This document shows, in pieces, positions 33,780 to 47,041 of a stretch of DNA of 64,000 nt (position 1 is the first letter of the stretch; every line of letters begins with the position of its first letter). The position numbers were made by a program, and so were the translations under genes. A model generated the notes under the pieces. That model worked only from the letters and a program-made list of their open reading frames with translations, was not told where the DNA came from and ran no database searches. This DNA comes from Dolomedes plantarius (taxonomy: Eukaryota > Arthropoda > Arachnida > Araneae > Dolomedidae), in NCBI GenBank assembly GCA_907164885.2, contig OU015495.1:101478659-101542658 (forward strand). Direction: 5' to 3'.

Positions 33780-34345
33780 GTCCGTTTTTAACGCAGGTTT
33801 ACGTTCCTCAATAACGTTCCTGCGGAGAGAAAAAAAAATAGTCCGGTGTCGCGAGTTATAATTTTGGCAGCGCGCCAAACCCAATAGCAATAAACAGCTA
33901 AACAGAGATGTACCAAAATGCGTCAAAAAAAATTCAGGTAGTCTCTTCTAACAAAACTACTGCGGGTTATTAACGTAGGATTACTTATCGTTGCTTCCTT
34001 CTTTTGTATGTGTATGTATGTGCTATGTATATATGTACCTATATATGTACGAATGTATATATATAGAATATATGTATGTCAAATTTTTAACGCATTTTGG
34101 AACTAATCTGTTTAACTGTTTACTGCTTGTCGAAGCGAAACAGACTGGGTTTCTCACGCTGCCAAAATTATAACTCGCGAGTACGGATGGAAGGACAGTT
34201 TTAGAGCCTGAAATTTTGTTTTCTTAAGGACCGTTATGGAGGAATGTAATCCTACGTTAATAAAAGAGGTAAGTAACGATAAGTAATCATAGGTTAATAA
34301 CCTGCGGTAGCTTCGATAGAAGAGACTACCTGAATTTTATTTTTG
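33780..34345. repeat. Permuted inverted repeat
   Basis: Two module types recur on both strands. Module x carries CGCGAGTTATAATTTTGGCA (33852-33873 forward; 34152-34175 in reverse) with an AACGTTCC/AACGGTCC edge. Module y carries TTCAGGTAGTCTCTTCTA (33932 forward; 34318-34336 in reverse) plus GATTACTTATCGTT. Forward order is x then y. Read on the reverse strand, the right half gives y then x, so the halves are inverted and permuted. A short TATGTA-rich spacer lies at 34000-34080. Noncoding; possibly remnants of a foldback or satellite-like element. Confidence 0.65.
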
Positions 34346-35048
34346 TTAATCAAAATCGAACACCATGTTTTCGACGAGGGATATTACCACCTAACTGAAA
34401 TTTCTCAAATAAAAATATGCTACAGGTACAATTCAGTCTCTACTGAACGACGAGGTCATCATCGTACTACTGAAATCTGTTATGAGAAAATGAAAATATT
34501 CTTTAAAAATGTGACGAAATAACATAAAGCGATTGAAAATAAAAGAAGAAAAATAATCATTTGAAATTTAAGAAAATGTCAGTTATTCAAACAGATTCCT
34601 TTTATTTAAGAGAAAATGAGCTACCAAAAACAGAAAAGAAAAAAAACAACAAATATACCGTGAAAATGCGTAAAATATATTTCTATAAAATTCACGGGGA
34701 ACGAGGGAATTTATTTAAAAATAAATTACTTCCAGTAGAAACAGTAACTTGTGTTTGCCTAACAAAACAGAATGGAAAAGAATGACTATTTTTACGTGAA
34801 AATCTGTATTGGGATTTCAACAAAATTCCCGAAAAACGAAGAACTTGTTTTAAAATAAATTGCTTCCCCGTACGCAGTAGCTTGCAATCATGAAGATGAT
34901 TTTAGAAATTTGAAATTCTATGAATAGTGAAGATTTGTATGTTAAACATTCTATATTCATTTCAAAATAAGAAAAAAAATTTCGTAAGTCTTTTCTGTAG
35001 AAGATCTTTATAATAAGCGTTACTTAGGAAAAATAAATAAATAAATAA

Positions 35049-35050
<2 letters not shown>
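34346..35050. other. Intergenic with diverged duplications
   Basis: Besides the copy of 32690-32870, units at about 34665-34755 and 34790-34890 share AAAATAAATTRCTTCC and a GTAACTTG/GTAGCTTG end, indicating a ~130-bp tandem duplication. The frame at 34561-34785 crosses it and has no recognisable motif. Confidence 0.5.

Positions 35051-35052
<2 letters not shown>

Positions 35053-35082
<30 letters not shown>
35053..35082. repeat. (TA)n microsatellite
   Basis: TA run of about 30 bp preceded by (AAAT)n, ending at the left end of the next Tc1-like element. Confidence 0.9.
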
Positions 35083-35084
<2 letters not shown>

Positions 35085-35087
<3 letters not shown>

Positions 35088-36035
35088 GGTACAGGACAAA
35101 ATAATAGGATCACCCATTTCGAAATGTGTCGTATTTTGACCGCCCAATACAACCCCGACACGTGTCGCAACAGTCTGCCACCTAGTGGCGGTGAAAGGAA
35201 GGGTATCATTAGAGTATTTACCGGTGTGAAAGTTGTATGAGAAAATTTTGTTCACAGCAAAGCGCCATTATGTCCGACCTATCCACCGTGCGAAGAGGCA
35301 TGATCATTGGAGCTCGCCTAGCTGGAGTGCCCGTCTCGAGAACAGCCAACCTTGTGGATGTTTGAAAGGTCACTGTGTCCAGGGTTATGACAGATTACAA
35401 AAACCTGGGAAAGGTGTCCTCTGCGAAGTAGTACAGTGGGCGATAGTCGAAGTTGATCTACCGGGATATAGACGAGTGTTGAACAGGAAAGTAGCCCGAA
35501 AATGCAAGATTACGCTGTCATCGACCGGGATATAGACGTGTGTTGAACAGGAAAGTAGCCCGAAAACACAAGACTACGCTGTCATCGACCGGGGTATAGA
35601 CGAGTGTTGAACAGGAAAGTAGCCCGAAAACGCAAGACTACGCTGTCACAGACAACCTCCGACATGAACACCCTTCTCTAGAACACCGTATCGACCAAAA
35701 CTGTTCAACGGAAGCTGCACGCTGCGACCATTTATGGCACAGTGGCTATTCCAAAGCCATTAGTGTCGCCTCTGAATGCTATTAAGCTACGACAGTGCTT
35801 AGACCACCAAAATCGGACATAACAGCAATGGGAACATGTCATCTGGTCTGACGAATCCCCATTTACATTATTTCAGACCACAGGACATGTGTTCGTCTGG
35901 AAACACCGACAGGAGCATTTGATGCTGACTGCCTGGTTCCTACCGTAAAGTATGAAAGGAGCTCTGTGATGGTATCGTAACGTGGCTTGGACCCACTCTT
36001 AGAGCCTTGAATGATGTATTGATGTTCTCAGAGAA
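35085..36035 (+). mobile_element. Tc1-like transposon, 3'-truncated, same family as 27364-28656
   Basis: The left end GTACAGGACAAAATAATAGG follows a (TA)n run. The element runs into coding sequence and stops without a right inverted repeat, so the 3' third is lost. Confidence 0.8.
35270..36000 (+). pseudogene. Tc1-like transposase pseudogene with internal triplication
   Basis: Start at the ATG at 35270 (MSDLSTVRRGMIIGARLAG), beginning a helix-turn-helix domain; a stop follows after about 30 codons. Between 35461 and 35650 a 64-bp unit is present three times in tandem (starts 35461, 35525 and 35589). Relatives have this stretch once; it holds the VLNRKVARK segment between the two DNA-binding subdomains. 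Sixty-four is not a multiple of three, so the triplication also shifts the frame. Downstream come KTVQRKLHAATIYG and HVIWSDESPFTLF, with the first catalytic Asp near 35845. The second Asp and the last catalytic residue are absent. Confidence 0.8.
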
Positions 36036-36559
36036 GTTTTAAAACACAAAAATAGCTTTTAAAAATTCAAAACCTTATTGATAGAAAGTTTTATGGGGAA
36101 ATTTTTGTTATTTTGCGATTGAAAATCGCGTAAATAACGTTCAAAGTTAAGGTTATACAGAAAATTTCATTACGGGCATGTTTATATGAAGACTCTACTG
36201 TACTTGAGAACTGTACGTCCAATATATCAAGATATTTTTAAATATCCAATGCCTCATTTGCGTAGAGAGAATCTTTGATTTTTTTTTCTTGCACCACAAC
36301 ATTAAAGTGTATCATTTCATCTTTGAAAATCATTTTCATGTTGCTGTTAACTTACACTGAAGCTAACTTACACTGAAGCTCATTTTATGTCATTTTATTC
36401 AAGAATCGAGAGTGAAACTGAGAATGATTTGTTAGTCTCACTTTTAGATTTTAACAGCTCCTTGAATTATGTTTTAGTCATTGTCTTTTATGTTAGCCTA
36501 GTACTAGTCTTTCAGTTTGACATCATTTTCTGCTTTTCTTGTTGTTTCTTATGCCCCCT
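36036..36559. other. Intergenic, no gene seen
   Basis: AT-rich DNA with no supported feature. Confidence 0.45.
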
Positions 36560-36868
36560 GGCCGGATGTATTCCTGACCAGTTCCATATAGGCTAGCGGG
36601 CTGAAGGATGTGACCCCGTTAAAATTGGTACATCAAGTCCGATTTAGCCAGATGCCACTTAAATTTTGATCGTCACACCCAGTGGCGACATCTTGGGGAA
36701 TCGTACCCTCTTTTACCCTCTTTGACCTCATAGGGGGGGTTTCCGGTTTACAGATTTAACGTGCCCATATCCGGCCTAGACACCTATTTGATGGCGCATG
36801 TTGGGATTCAATCCAAGCACCCTCAGCACTGAAAGGCGACACCCTACCACTAGGCTATCTCGGGCGCA
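36560..36868 (-). mobile_element. tRNA-derived SINE
   Basis: On the minus strand a tRNA-like head begins near 36868. Its A box TAGCCTAGTGGTAGG is at about 36843-36858 and a B box-like GGATTGAATCC at about 36803-36813, with the spacing of a pol III internal promoter. A GC-rich body follows to about 36560. No tRNA acceptor stem is formed, so it is a SINE head, not a tRNA gene. Confidence 0.65.
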
Positions 36869-37189
36869 GAATGTTTTCTAATATTTAAATTAGGTGAGAG
36901 GTTAATCTCCGGCTTCTTATTTTCCATCTGACCATAAACGTAAAGGGAAAATGATATCTCGCTGCCACGCCACACACACGTGTTGTTATTTTAGCAAATG
37001 CTACATGGGTCCCGTAATGCATGAAGACTCTGTGGAATACCGATAGGTGAATTTGAAGACTTTGTACCTTCGTTCAGTTGAAGCCTCTGTGGTTATAAGG
37101 GCCAACATTCAGACGTTTATGAGACTTTGTAAATATCTGTATCTTCAGGCAGGGTCTTCTCAAATACTAGGCTGTGCTATACACAGCTA
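36869..37189. other. Intergenic
   Basis: Nothing supported. Confidence 0.4.
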
Positions 37190-37728
37190 AATATGGTGCT
37201 GCCATTATTTTCAAGGACTGATTTATTAACTCCAGAAAATATCACTTGAAATACATACCCATTTAATATGTTTCGAAGTAACTCCCACCTGCCTGCAACA
37301 ACTTTTAAAGTCTTCTTTCGGAATGCTCTTGAACGTGGACGTCACCGTTTTCTCGATGGCTTCGGCATCCTCAAATCTTGTTCCCTTCAGCAAATCGGCC
37401 CAGCATGAGGTCGTGGAGATGCAGCATCCTCCATACTCTCCGAATTTAGCATCGGCAGACTTTTTCTTGTTACCAAAACTAAAAGGTTTTCTGAAGGGAA
37501 CAAGATTTGATGATGTCGAAACCTTTAAGAAAACGTGACGTCCACATTAAAGAGAATTCCGAAAGAAGACTTAAAAAGTTGTTTCCGAAACTTATACAGC
37601 CGAGCTCCGAAGTGCATTGCGGCAGGTGGGAGTTACTTCGAAACATATTAAATGGGTATGTATTTCAAGTGATATTTTCTGGAGTTATTAGATCAGTCCA
37701 GGAAATTAATGCTGCACCTTGTATAAAA
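37190..37728. mobile_element. Foldback mariner: two inverted copies of the 3' end
   Basis: The left arm (about 37190-37390) is the reverse complement of the right arm (about 37491-37725), apart from a gap of about 35 bp in the left arm and scattered changes. The outer ends read GGTGCTGCC-like and GGTGCAGCATTAATTT-like, as in mariner inverted repeats. The 100 bp between the arms continues the right-arm coding sequence only. The element is thus a tail-to-tail fold with one mariner 3' half plus an inverted copy of its last 200 bp. Confidence 0.8.
37391..37690 (+). pseudogene. mariner transposase C-terminal fragment
   Basis: The forward frame reads VEMQHPPYSPNLASADFFLL, where PYSPNLA is the D,D34D catalytic block with the final Asp replaced (Asn at the usual Asp-Leu site, then ASADFFLLPKLK for the usual APCDFFLFPKLK). 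FLKGTRFDDVETFK follows. The thread continues, after a slip, through a region ending in AAGGSYFE-type residues near 37630. Only the last third of the protein is present. It is inactive. Confidence 0.75.
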
Positions 37729-40591
37729 AAATTGTAATGTTAGAAAACAAATCTAAAGTTTATAACAAAATATTTTCAATTTTTCTATTCCCTGGTTGGC
37801 TATTTTTATAAAAAACAGATAAATAATGTGATAGTAAACTCTGTGCGGAGAAGATTCTGTTTGCAAAATTTGTAAGGCATTGCATTATTATGTATTATTT
37901 CTGACCACCTTTCTTTCAGTTCACTTTTCTAGAGGCATTTTATAGGCATCAGTCATTCGTTCAATCCTGCGTTACTGTCTCACATGAAAACGTATTAATT
38001 ACGCAGGGAGGAAATAAGAAAAATGTGCCCTGTTATCATAGTGTATAGACCATATTTCTTATAAAAGAATATTTTAAACAATTAATTAACAACTACGTAT
38101 TTATGGGAGATTTATTTTAAGTAATGATCCAATATATTTCCCTTTTGGTGTTATTAATAAAGCGTTTGAAATTTTTTATCTCAGACTATATATGTATCAC
38201 CAGAGCAACCATCATTTAAGTAAAAACAAAAATGTTAATGATATATATTTCACGAAATTTAATAAAAGCATCTTCCAGTATTTGTTTTTATAATAGCGTA
38301 AGAAACAAAGTAATGAAAAGAACAGAAATAAAATTTAAAAATAATAAGGAAAACTATTTCTAAGAAGCGAATATAATTCATTAAAGTTTGAAAAGCAAAT
38401 AAATTCTGTGTCTGAGATAAATACGTATTTTGTACTTGATAAATCTATTTTTATGTCGGAGATTAATGAATTTTTATATCTGGCATGAAAAAGGGAAGTT
38501 AACTTTTGGACAGGAATTTAGAAGCAATAAATTCTCTTTTATATTTAATTACTTCCATGCTTTCAATGTAATTATGCTACATGTTCACAGAAGTGTTGAT
38601 TTCCAAGTCATATTTTAAGGGTTGAAGCAAATATTTAGTGAATTGAATTCCCATGATTGACAATTTACCATGGCAATTTAGCAACAAAATTTGATCCCAA
38701 AATTATCTCTGGTTGGAGTTTTCCGGAACCTTCTAGGCAAAGTGTTGAAAACAGTATAAACTTTTTCTAGAAAAGTGTCAAAAATTAATGAACCACACCT
38801 GTAAATATAGAGTAACCCAAAATTGGGGTGAGTTGCGGATTGTCACATTTCCTGAGATATTCTCTAATGTAATTTTCTTTAAGCGAGCGAACGACCAGTT
38901 TTACAAAAGTTAAGTGTAAAAGTTGCTTCTTTGAAAGAGAACTAATGAGAATTATTCATGTTGAGAATTTTCTACCCCCTCAATTTGATAGTATATTTTT
39001 TAAATTTTTATGCTATTTCAATATTATTATATCCCCATTTATTTTATCATCTAAGAGTTTATCTATATTTATTACATTAAAAGATAAACTTAATGTATAT
39101 GTAATGTGTCGGAATAGATTTTTATGAGGTACAGCAAAGAATTTTATTAGGCACAGTAAAAAATAAATTTATTAAAGCAAAAAAAAAATTCCTTATTGTA
39201 AAATTTGGGGGAAATCTCTTTGCTTAAAACAATTCTATTTGAATTAATCTGCAAGAGGACTTTTACAAGAATGGACCTGTTCAACTGGTTTCATTCCAAA
39301 GCCCCAATTATCATTTCTGCTGGTGACTGCAGCAAGTGCCTTTTATTCTTTAAGTTTTTATAGCGACAGAATTAGTTTTCATGTAATAAAAAAGGATCTT
39401 ACTCAAAGAATTGCAGCAATTATTTTCCCTTCTAGATCACATATCTATAATAATAAGAAATACTATATATGATGTTATATGGATTGAGAAAATATAACGT
39501 TTCAAGAGTTCTTACGTCACAAAATGATCTATAGTCGTCTAAAATAAGCTAAGCATCGAAGAAGGGAAATGCACTCCACAAAATGATAAAACAGTTCAAA
39601 GAAACAGATTCAATCTCCAAAGACAATAAAAAAAATAAAGTTAGCAAACAGGAATGTGCTGCAGACATCATTTCACCGAAAAAGTTTTTTTTTTTTTTAT
39701 ACTGAAAGTCAATAGAATTCTTGACGTATCCTGTGAAGAAAAAACTGTTGCTCTAGGCTGAAAATCTACTGCTATGACTAAAACACGTTCGAACTATAGA
39801 TTGTTGTTCAATATTACTGAGCTCGTACTTTTACGCCATGCGGTCGGTTGAGATTGGGAAATCAATTCAGATAGAAGAATACACTCTAAAAGAAATTATT
39901 CTGTGTGCTTTAAAACAGATTTACTTAAAAGCTTAGTTCCAAGGGAAAGCATATATTTTTATTCAAGATATATCAGGGTTTATTCAAGTCAAATCTTTAG
40001 ATAGAGAATCATGCCATTATTATAGGTGATAAAGGAGCACTTGTTCACACAACCAACTCTATGACAAAAGTTCTCAAAAATTCATGAAATTAAACAAATT
40101 CGACAATCTTGATTGAATTTGTGATTCTCTAAATTAAAAAAGAAAAGAGTGTCCATAGTGCATTTTGGCAAAATTAACTTTTTAACCAATGAACTTGGCT
40201 TGATGAGGTTAAAGTTCAAAATATTTGCTGATAATTTGTGAAATATCTGAGAAAATGACTGGATGTGATGAAAGGAACTTCCATTCTACCTTGATAAAAC
40301 TTTCTCATGTGTATTAAATCTAAAACAAATGATTGCTTTAAAAATTCATAACTAAAAGCAAAATTTGAACTAATATCATTAAAACATACGCAATAAAATA
40401 TTATTCCAACTGCTAGTTCAGCATATTTGTTTCATCTAAGTAGCTTTTTTCAAAAATAAGTTAAAATACAGTTTGGAAACCTTACTTTTAAAAATTTAAC
40501 TTCTGGTTTATGTACGACATAGTGGTTATGTCTTCCGGCAACGAAAATGTTGCCGGCCAAATAAATAACACATTTGTCGATGTCTGACATA
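37729..40591. other. AT-rich intergenic DNA, no gene seen
   Basis: About 2.9 kb with no recognised element or gene on either strand. Short frames show no family motif. Confidence 0.5.
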
Positions 40592-42440
40592 GGGTAAGTG
40601 GGGGGCAAAGGTTTGCAGTTTTGAGTTTTTGATTTTTTACGGGCCTCCTTTAGATCCTATCGCCCCAAAAAGTCACTTGTATTGTAGTTGGGTATCTCCT
40701 CTACCTTCTATAAAATAATGAATTTTTTCCCGAAAGATTTAGTCACCGAATTTTTAATTTTACCAAAGCACCTGTTTGCGAACCTTTGCCCCAATCGGTG
40801 GGGCAAAGGTTTGCACTGCAAACCTTTACCCCACTCGTTGGTTTCTTACTGGATAGGCATCGAAACTCACAAATAGAATTGTCTAAATAATTTTATTTCG
40901 CATTCTGTGATCTTTTTAAAGGTGTTACATATATAGAAAATCACAAATTGAACAGGTTAATATCAATAAAGTTTTTCTTAAACTAAATGACTTCAAACTG
41001 AAATATCAACTATTAACACAGAAAGTTGAATCTAAGAAAGAAATTCACAAATAGAACGGGGTTAATCTCAATAATTTTTTTCATAAACTAAAGAACTTCC
41101 AACTAAAATATCAACTATTAACACTATCGTTATATCATATCTTAGGCTTTACTCATTCTTTTAAAACCCGTAAAAATTAAGCAAATTAAGGGAATGGGGG
41201 ACATTACAAAGCAATTTTTGAAATTTTTACCTCAAAGATATGAAATTTGGCATAAATATTCATTAAAGTAAAACTATATCAAGCACCTTATAAAATTTTA
41301 TAAATATTTAAAATTTTATTTTTTATACTTTAAAAATTGAAATTTTTATTATGTTTTTTAGAATGCTCCTTGCGATCCAATTTTTAACTTTCCCCCTTAA
41401 TTTTGCATTTATATTGCTTGAACATTTTAATCAGAGTTATGTTTTATTTTGTACTTTCGTTGAATAATTAATTTTTAGGAAATATTTTTATGCTTGTACT
41501 CTGAATTCTCGTGAAATTTTTGTACTTTTGCACACTTAAGTTAAACTTTGATAATCTGAATGATGTCGAAACCTGAAATGGATACATAACTTTATTTTAA
41601 TGTATTAGAGGAGTCTTTGTAGTAAATTTTATAACATTTCGTCAAAAATTGTGACACGAGGAGTATTTCAAAGACTTGCAAATATGGAAATTACTCATTT
41701 AGAACTAATTTCCCTAACCAGACCTTTGAAGCATATAATGTCTTGTAACAACGTTTAATTCTTTTATCTTGTAAAACAGGTCTTTGTTCAGAGCTATTTT
41801 ATTTTTTGTGTTGTACTAATTTATTTTATTTTTAATTTATGGATTTTCAAGTATTTTACAAAAAATTTTCTGATTAAAAACAGGCAGTTTTTATCAAAAA
41901 CCGTAATTTATTTTCAAATTACAAAAATGTGAATTCCCATTAATAATAAAAGACGTTGTTAATAAGGATTCCTAATGAAAAGAGGACATAGCACAAATGT
42001 TAATAGTTAGAGGGGCAAAGGTTTGCAGATGGGGCAAAGGTTTGCACTGCGAACATTTACCCCATGACTCCTGCAAACCTTTACCCCATTTCATGCTGGT
42101 TCTGTTTCTGCAGAATGGACGGCATTGTATTTGAGTTAATACAAAACTTAAGGTAGGATTTGAAAGGTTATTTACCACCCTAACATGCAAAAATAAGCCC
42201 AAAACAGTTCGTGAGTTTGAGTGATGCTCAAAATTACTCAAAAGTTACAAAAAATTACATTAAAAAAGACGAAAATAAACTTACCTCATTTTCTCTGCAA
42301 GAGGAGGTCTTAACTCCAACATTTTTTACGAGGACTGACTGGAAGTAGAGGAATGCATTGCCTACCAGATTCCCCCCCCCCCCCAAATTCTTCCCGATCA
42401 TTTTAAAATTTATGTGTGAACCTTTGCCCCCCACCTACCC
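40592..42440. mobile_element. TA-flanked 1.85-kb DNA element with subterminal modules
   Basis: Terminal inverted repeats: the left end is GGGTAAGTGGGGGGCAAAGG, the right end in reverse is GGGTAGGTGGGGGGCAAAGG, each flanked by TA (40590-40591 and 42441-42442). Nine copies of a GGGGCAAAGGTTTGC module (some with T or A changes) occur in both orientations near 40600, 40778, 40800, 40820, 42013, 42033, 42048, 42074 and 42418, so they cluster in the outer 430 bp. The 41-42 kb core is AT-rich and encodes no recognisable transposase. A non-autonomous element mobilised by an unknown transposase is the best reading. Confidence 0.75.
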
Positions 42441-42442
42441 TA

Positions 42443-43640
42443 TATTTGAAATCATTGATTAAAATTTGTAGCGTGTGATTAATATCAGTGATATTTTCGC
42501 TTGACCACGGACTGTGATGCTTTTCTTAATTGTGAGCTACGCTCCGTTAAATTGTTGCTCTTGGGGTATTTAATTTAGACAAAACTATTAAGGCGTGATG
42601 TAATAACTTTTCCCTATACATATTTACTAAGCATTTTGCACCTTATAAATTATCAATATTTACTCAATGATAAACACGCAGTTACATCGATTTATTTAAA
42701 CGGCTGTTTAAATAAATTGAGGCAGTTTTATCGTAGAGCAATCACGCCGAATAGAAACCTATTCAAGCGCGTTAATGCCAGTCCGCAAGAGACTACTTTC
42801 TGGCAATGTAAGCACTAATCGCTAAACCATTCCTGCGTCTTCCTCTCTCCATAAAAGGATCTTTTGCTCGGGAGAAATGAAGGGGGATTTATGAAATTTC
42901 TCCATCAATATTTACAGTTGAAATAGATTGTTACGACACGAGTGATGCCTGTTTGGGCATTTACTTATAGCTTCAGTGATTTATCATGGTGGGAAAACAT
43001 AGTCTAAAGAAAATCAGGAAAGGGGAACATAATTTAACCGCCATTGACAGGAATGATTATATCATGTAAACCTCCAGCCTCTCGGAAAGAGCGCTGAAAT
43101 TTGAGTTTATTAATCGTAATTTTATGATATCAAACGTGTTTAAAGTGGGGTTGAAGTTTGCCCAGGTAAGGCAACGAACTTTGTTATTGCGATAAGGATG
43201 AATTCATTAAACGATGGATGGATTAGAAATTTCTTTTGCCTTGTAACTCGGTCATTAAGGCAATAATTTGTGAAGGCCTGCAACTACAATAGTTCATCGA
43301 AATGGTTGATTGGAGGGCTGGCTTATACTTTGATATGTTAAAGTTCCGCATTTTGGTGTTCCAGAATTCTAAGCTGCTCAAGTTCAGAGACGTGTCTGTA
43401 TATTATTGATTGAGAATTCTCGAACATTACCTAGGATAAAATGTGTTTTATTCAAATACGGTTATTTGCGTAATTTTTGAGTAAAAGATGCTTTTATTGG
43501 GAACTCTAAATTTTTGGCTATGTGTCGAGCTATATATAAATTGCATTCATTGAATCATTATATTTTATTAATAAATGAATAGACAAATACTCTTTTAAAA
43601 TCTATCCTTGCCAACGTCATATTTCTAAACTTCCCCCTCC
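42443..43640. other. Intergenic, no gene seen
   Basis: Nothing supported in this stretch. Confidence 0.45.
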
Positions 43641-43646
43641 CCCCCC

Positions 43647-43850
43647 CATAGTATAGTAGTCAGTGTTATGAGCTTTCACGCAGTGGACTCGGGTTCAAAT
43701 CCCGACTAAAGCATGGCTATTTTAGTGCTGCCCCTTTATAAGGAGTGACACCGGTTTACCTCTAGAAACTCGCACAATATAGAAATTGAGTATGTATGGT
43801 ATGTATGGTTGAATGTCCTTGCAGAAGTGCTCACCTCATCGAAAAAAAAT
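43647..43850 (+). mobile_element. tRNA-derived SINE (tRNA-Asp-like head)
   Basis: The head contains ATAGTATAGTAGTCAGTG, an A box, and GGGTTCAAATCCC (43691-43703), a perfect B box. The A-box region resembles tRNA-Asp, but the acceptor stem does not pair and a non-tRNA body runs to an A-run near 43848. I read it as a SINE, not a tRNA gene. Confidence 0.65.
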
Positions 43851-44179
43851 GACCTATTTATGAATAATATCCTATTTTATGAATCAAAAGTACTTTGAAA
43901 AGAGAGCAATTTTACTATTGTCCTTGGCATGTTTTAACACGAAATCTATGTATTAGAAGTTAGACAGTTTTTTAGGGGGGCACTCAGCAGTATTTTTTTT
44001 TTTGGGGGGGGGGCGGATTAAAAATTTTGCTCCGCGTCTGTGGATGCATGAGGCGGAAGGTGTAAGCTAGGAGTCACCAAAGGCATTAACCTGGTTTATG
44101 CGTATCGCTACAAGATTTTCTAGAATTCAGTCTTTAGTATATGATAAATTACAAGCGGGAATAACAGATTTACATGAAG
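43851..44179. other. Intergenic
   Basis: Contains a T-run and G-run at about 43993-44011; no gene. Confidence 0.4.
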
Positions 44180-44590
<411 letters not shown>

Positions 44591-45325
44591 AAAACTATTA
44601 CTTCGTACTATCAAGAGAATAATTCGGTGTGGGACTCAACTAATTACTCTGTGTTTGGTGCCCAATACAGATTACGTTGAAAATAAACATTCGACGTTGC
44701 GACTATTAACTACATGAATTCAAATTACGCACTGTACATTGCTTTTATACAAGTAAATTTAAACACAAAATATTTTGTTCTAAAGACAGAAGTTCCGAAC
44801 TTTTAATTTTTCATTAAGTTGAGAAAATATTTATAAATAGAAATTATGCATAACCTACATGTAAACCAAACACTGATGAATTGAAATTCAGTTTTTAAAT
44901 TTCCGCATATGTCTTTTGTTCCCATTATTACATTTATGTATGCATTACCGTGGGGCATATACAACTTATTTAGAGAAGGCCTGCATTTTTATAGTATCAT
45001 AGCTTGTCAAAAGAGTTGTAAATTTTGTCTTCCATAAAGCCTTCAATATTGATACAAATTTAAGGAAACTGATTAAAAATTAAAGGACATTATAATTATC
45101 TCGTAACAAATTTGGGAGATATCTTATAAATAATATTATTCTGTTAGAACTAACAAAATATTTTATTTTAAACCGTAACAAACGAAAGCAATTTGACTTT
45201 AAATTGATAGATTATATTTTCCCATTTGTACATTTTAATATGCATATAATTAGAACAATTAAAAACCTTGATTACAAAACAATGTTAAAATACAATTACT
45301 GAGTGAACATGGAATTTTAATAAAA
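44591..45325. other. AT-rich intergenic DNA
   Basis: No supported feature. Confidence 0.45.
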
Positions 45326-45329
45326 CTAT

Positions 45330-45824
<495 letters not shown>

Positions 45825-47039
45825 GATATAACCTTTAGTATATACTTTTTTTTTATTTTGTTTATAGGGTTGACTTGGTGCACATCTATTGCTAACATTA
45901 TGTTAAAAAGAGTTTTGTGTAAAGGATCTGAAAATCTTTCGAAATGGCTTGCCGTTCATAACTATCTGTAGCCCCTTCCGAATGTAACCAAATCATCGCA
46001 TAAATGCACTCAGTAATTGAATTTTGCCAAAATGAAATATACTTTACTTGAAACATCCAGGCCCTTCTCTGCTGGACATGGGAGATGGACGGTAGAATTA
46101 GCAGAAGTGGAAGGCCAGCAAAGATAACCATCCCAGACCGGAGGACAAAAGTTTCCTGCAAAGGATCAATAAGTTAGTAAGGTAAGGATTCGTAAGTCTT
46201 GCCGTCCCTATCGCTAGATAGTACGGCAGATTTTCCTGCTGGCAAAAAGTCGTCGCGATAGCGCTCCTACCAGTCCACTTCAGGACCGGCGGGGCCGTCA
46301 CACCAAAGCAACATCTTCTTCTTTAACTTTAAGTATTATCCTGTTATATTTATATCTGTCATTGGATTATACAATAATACGCAACATAAGTGCACTGTGT
46401 ATAAATAATACCCTATATGTAACACATTACTTCAACTCTGCTTAATACTGTACATATCACTATTTACACAATACACAACACTAACTGCGACACAGTGCAC
46501 AACCCCATTTACATAATTACAACACAGTTACAATTTATACTTCACAATTAAATTCCATTCCAATTTGTTAATTCTAATTTGAAAAATAATTGTATAAAAT
46601 CACATTAAATTATCAATATACTATTGTAAAATATACCTTACGTTACACACCATTAGTAAGGTAAATGAAAAACCCAAAATGCACCGCGAATGGTACGTAG
46701 ACCATGTAAATATAATGTTGGTGGTAGATCGAAAAAGCATAAATTGTTATTAATGGGTTATTTGTTTCGAACAAATAAACATTTATTTATGAGAAACCAT
46801 TTTCCAATTTTATATGTTCTCAAACATAAAATTTCACTGCTGATAAACAGCTTTAGTTTATTTTCTAAGTGTAAATATGCCACATTTTACACGATAAAGA
46901 ATAATTATGCTTTTTATATCGTTTGTACACAGAACAAAACAGTGAAAGATACATTCACTTCCCTTTAAATACATATCATATCATTACACATTAGAAAGCG
47001 TTTCCTCTGCCCTTTTTATTTTATTTTTAACTCCGTTTT
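45825..47039. other. Intergenic; GC-richer block at 46185-46305
   Basis: The GC-rich block, read in reverse, starts TGTGACGGCCCCGCCGG, which resembles how some LTRs begin, but no partner LTR or internal domain is seen. A frame at 46690-46968 shows no motif. No gene called. Confidence 0.4.
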
Positions 47040-47041
47040 TA

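Noticed and set aside
43647..43720. Functional tRNA-Asp-like gene
   Set aside because: A and B boxes are present but the acceptor and anticodon stems do not pair, and a SINE-like body follows.
46185..46305. LTR start on the minus strand (TGTGACGGCCCCG)
   Set aside because: No matching LTR end, second LTR or internal domain is present in the window.
46690..46968. 92-codon forward frame
   Set aside because: No recognisable domain, no start context and AT-rich composition. Length is within chance for this base composition.
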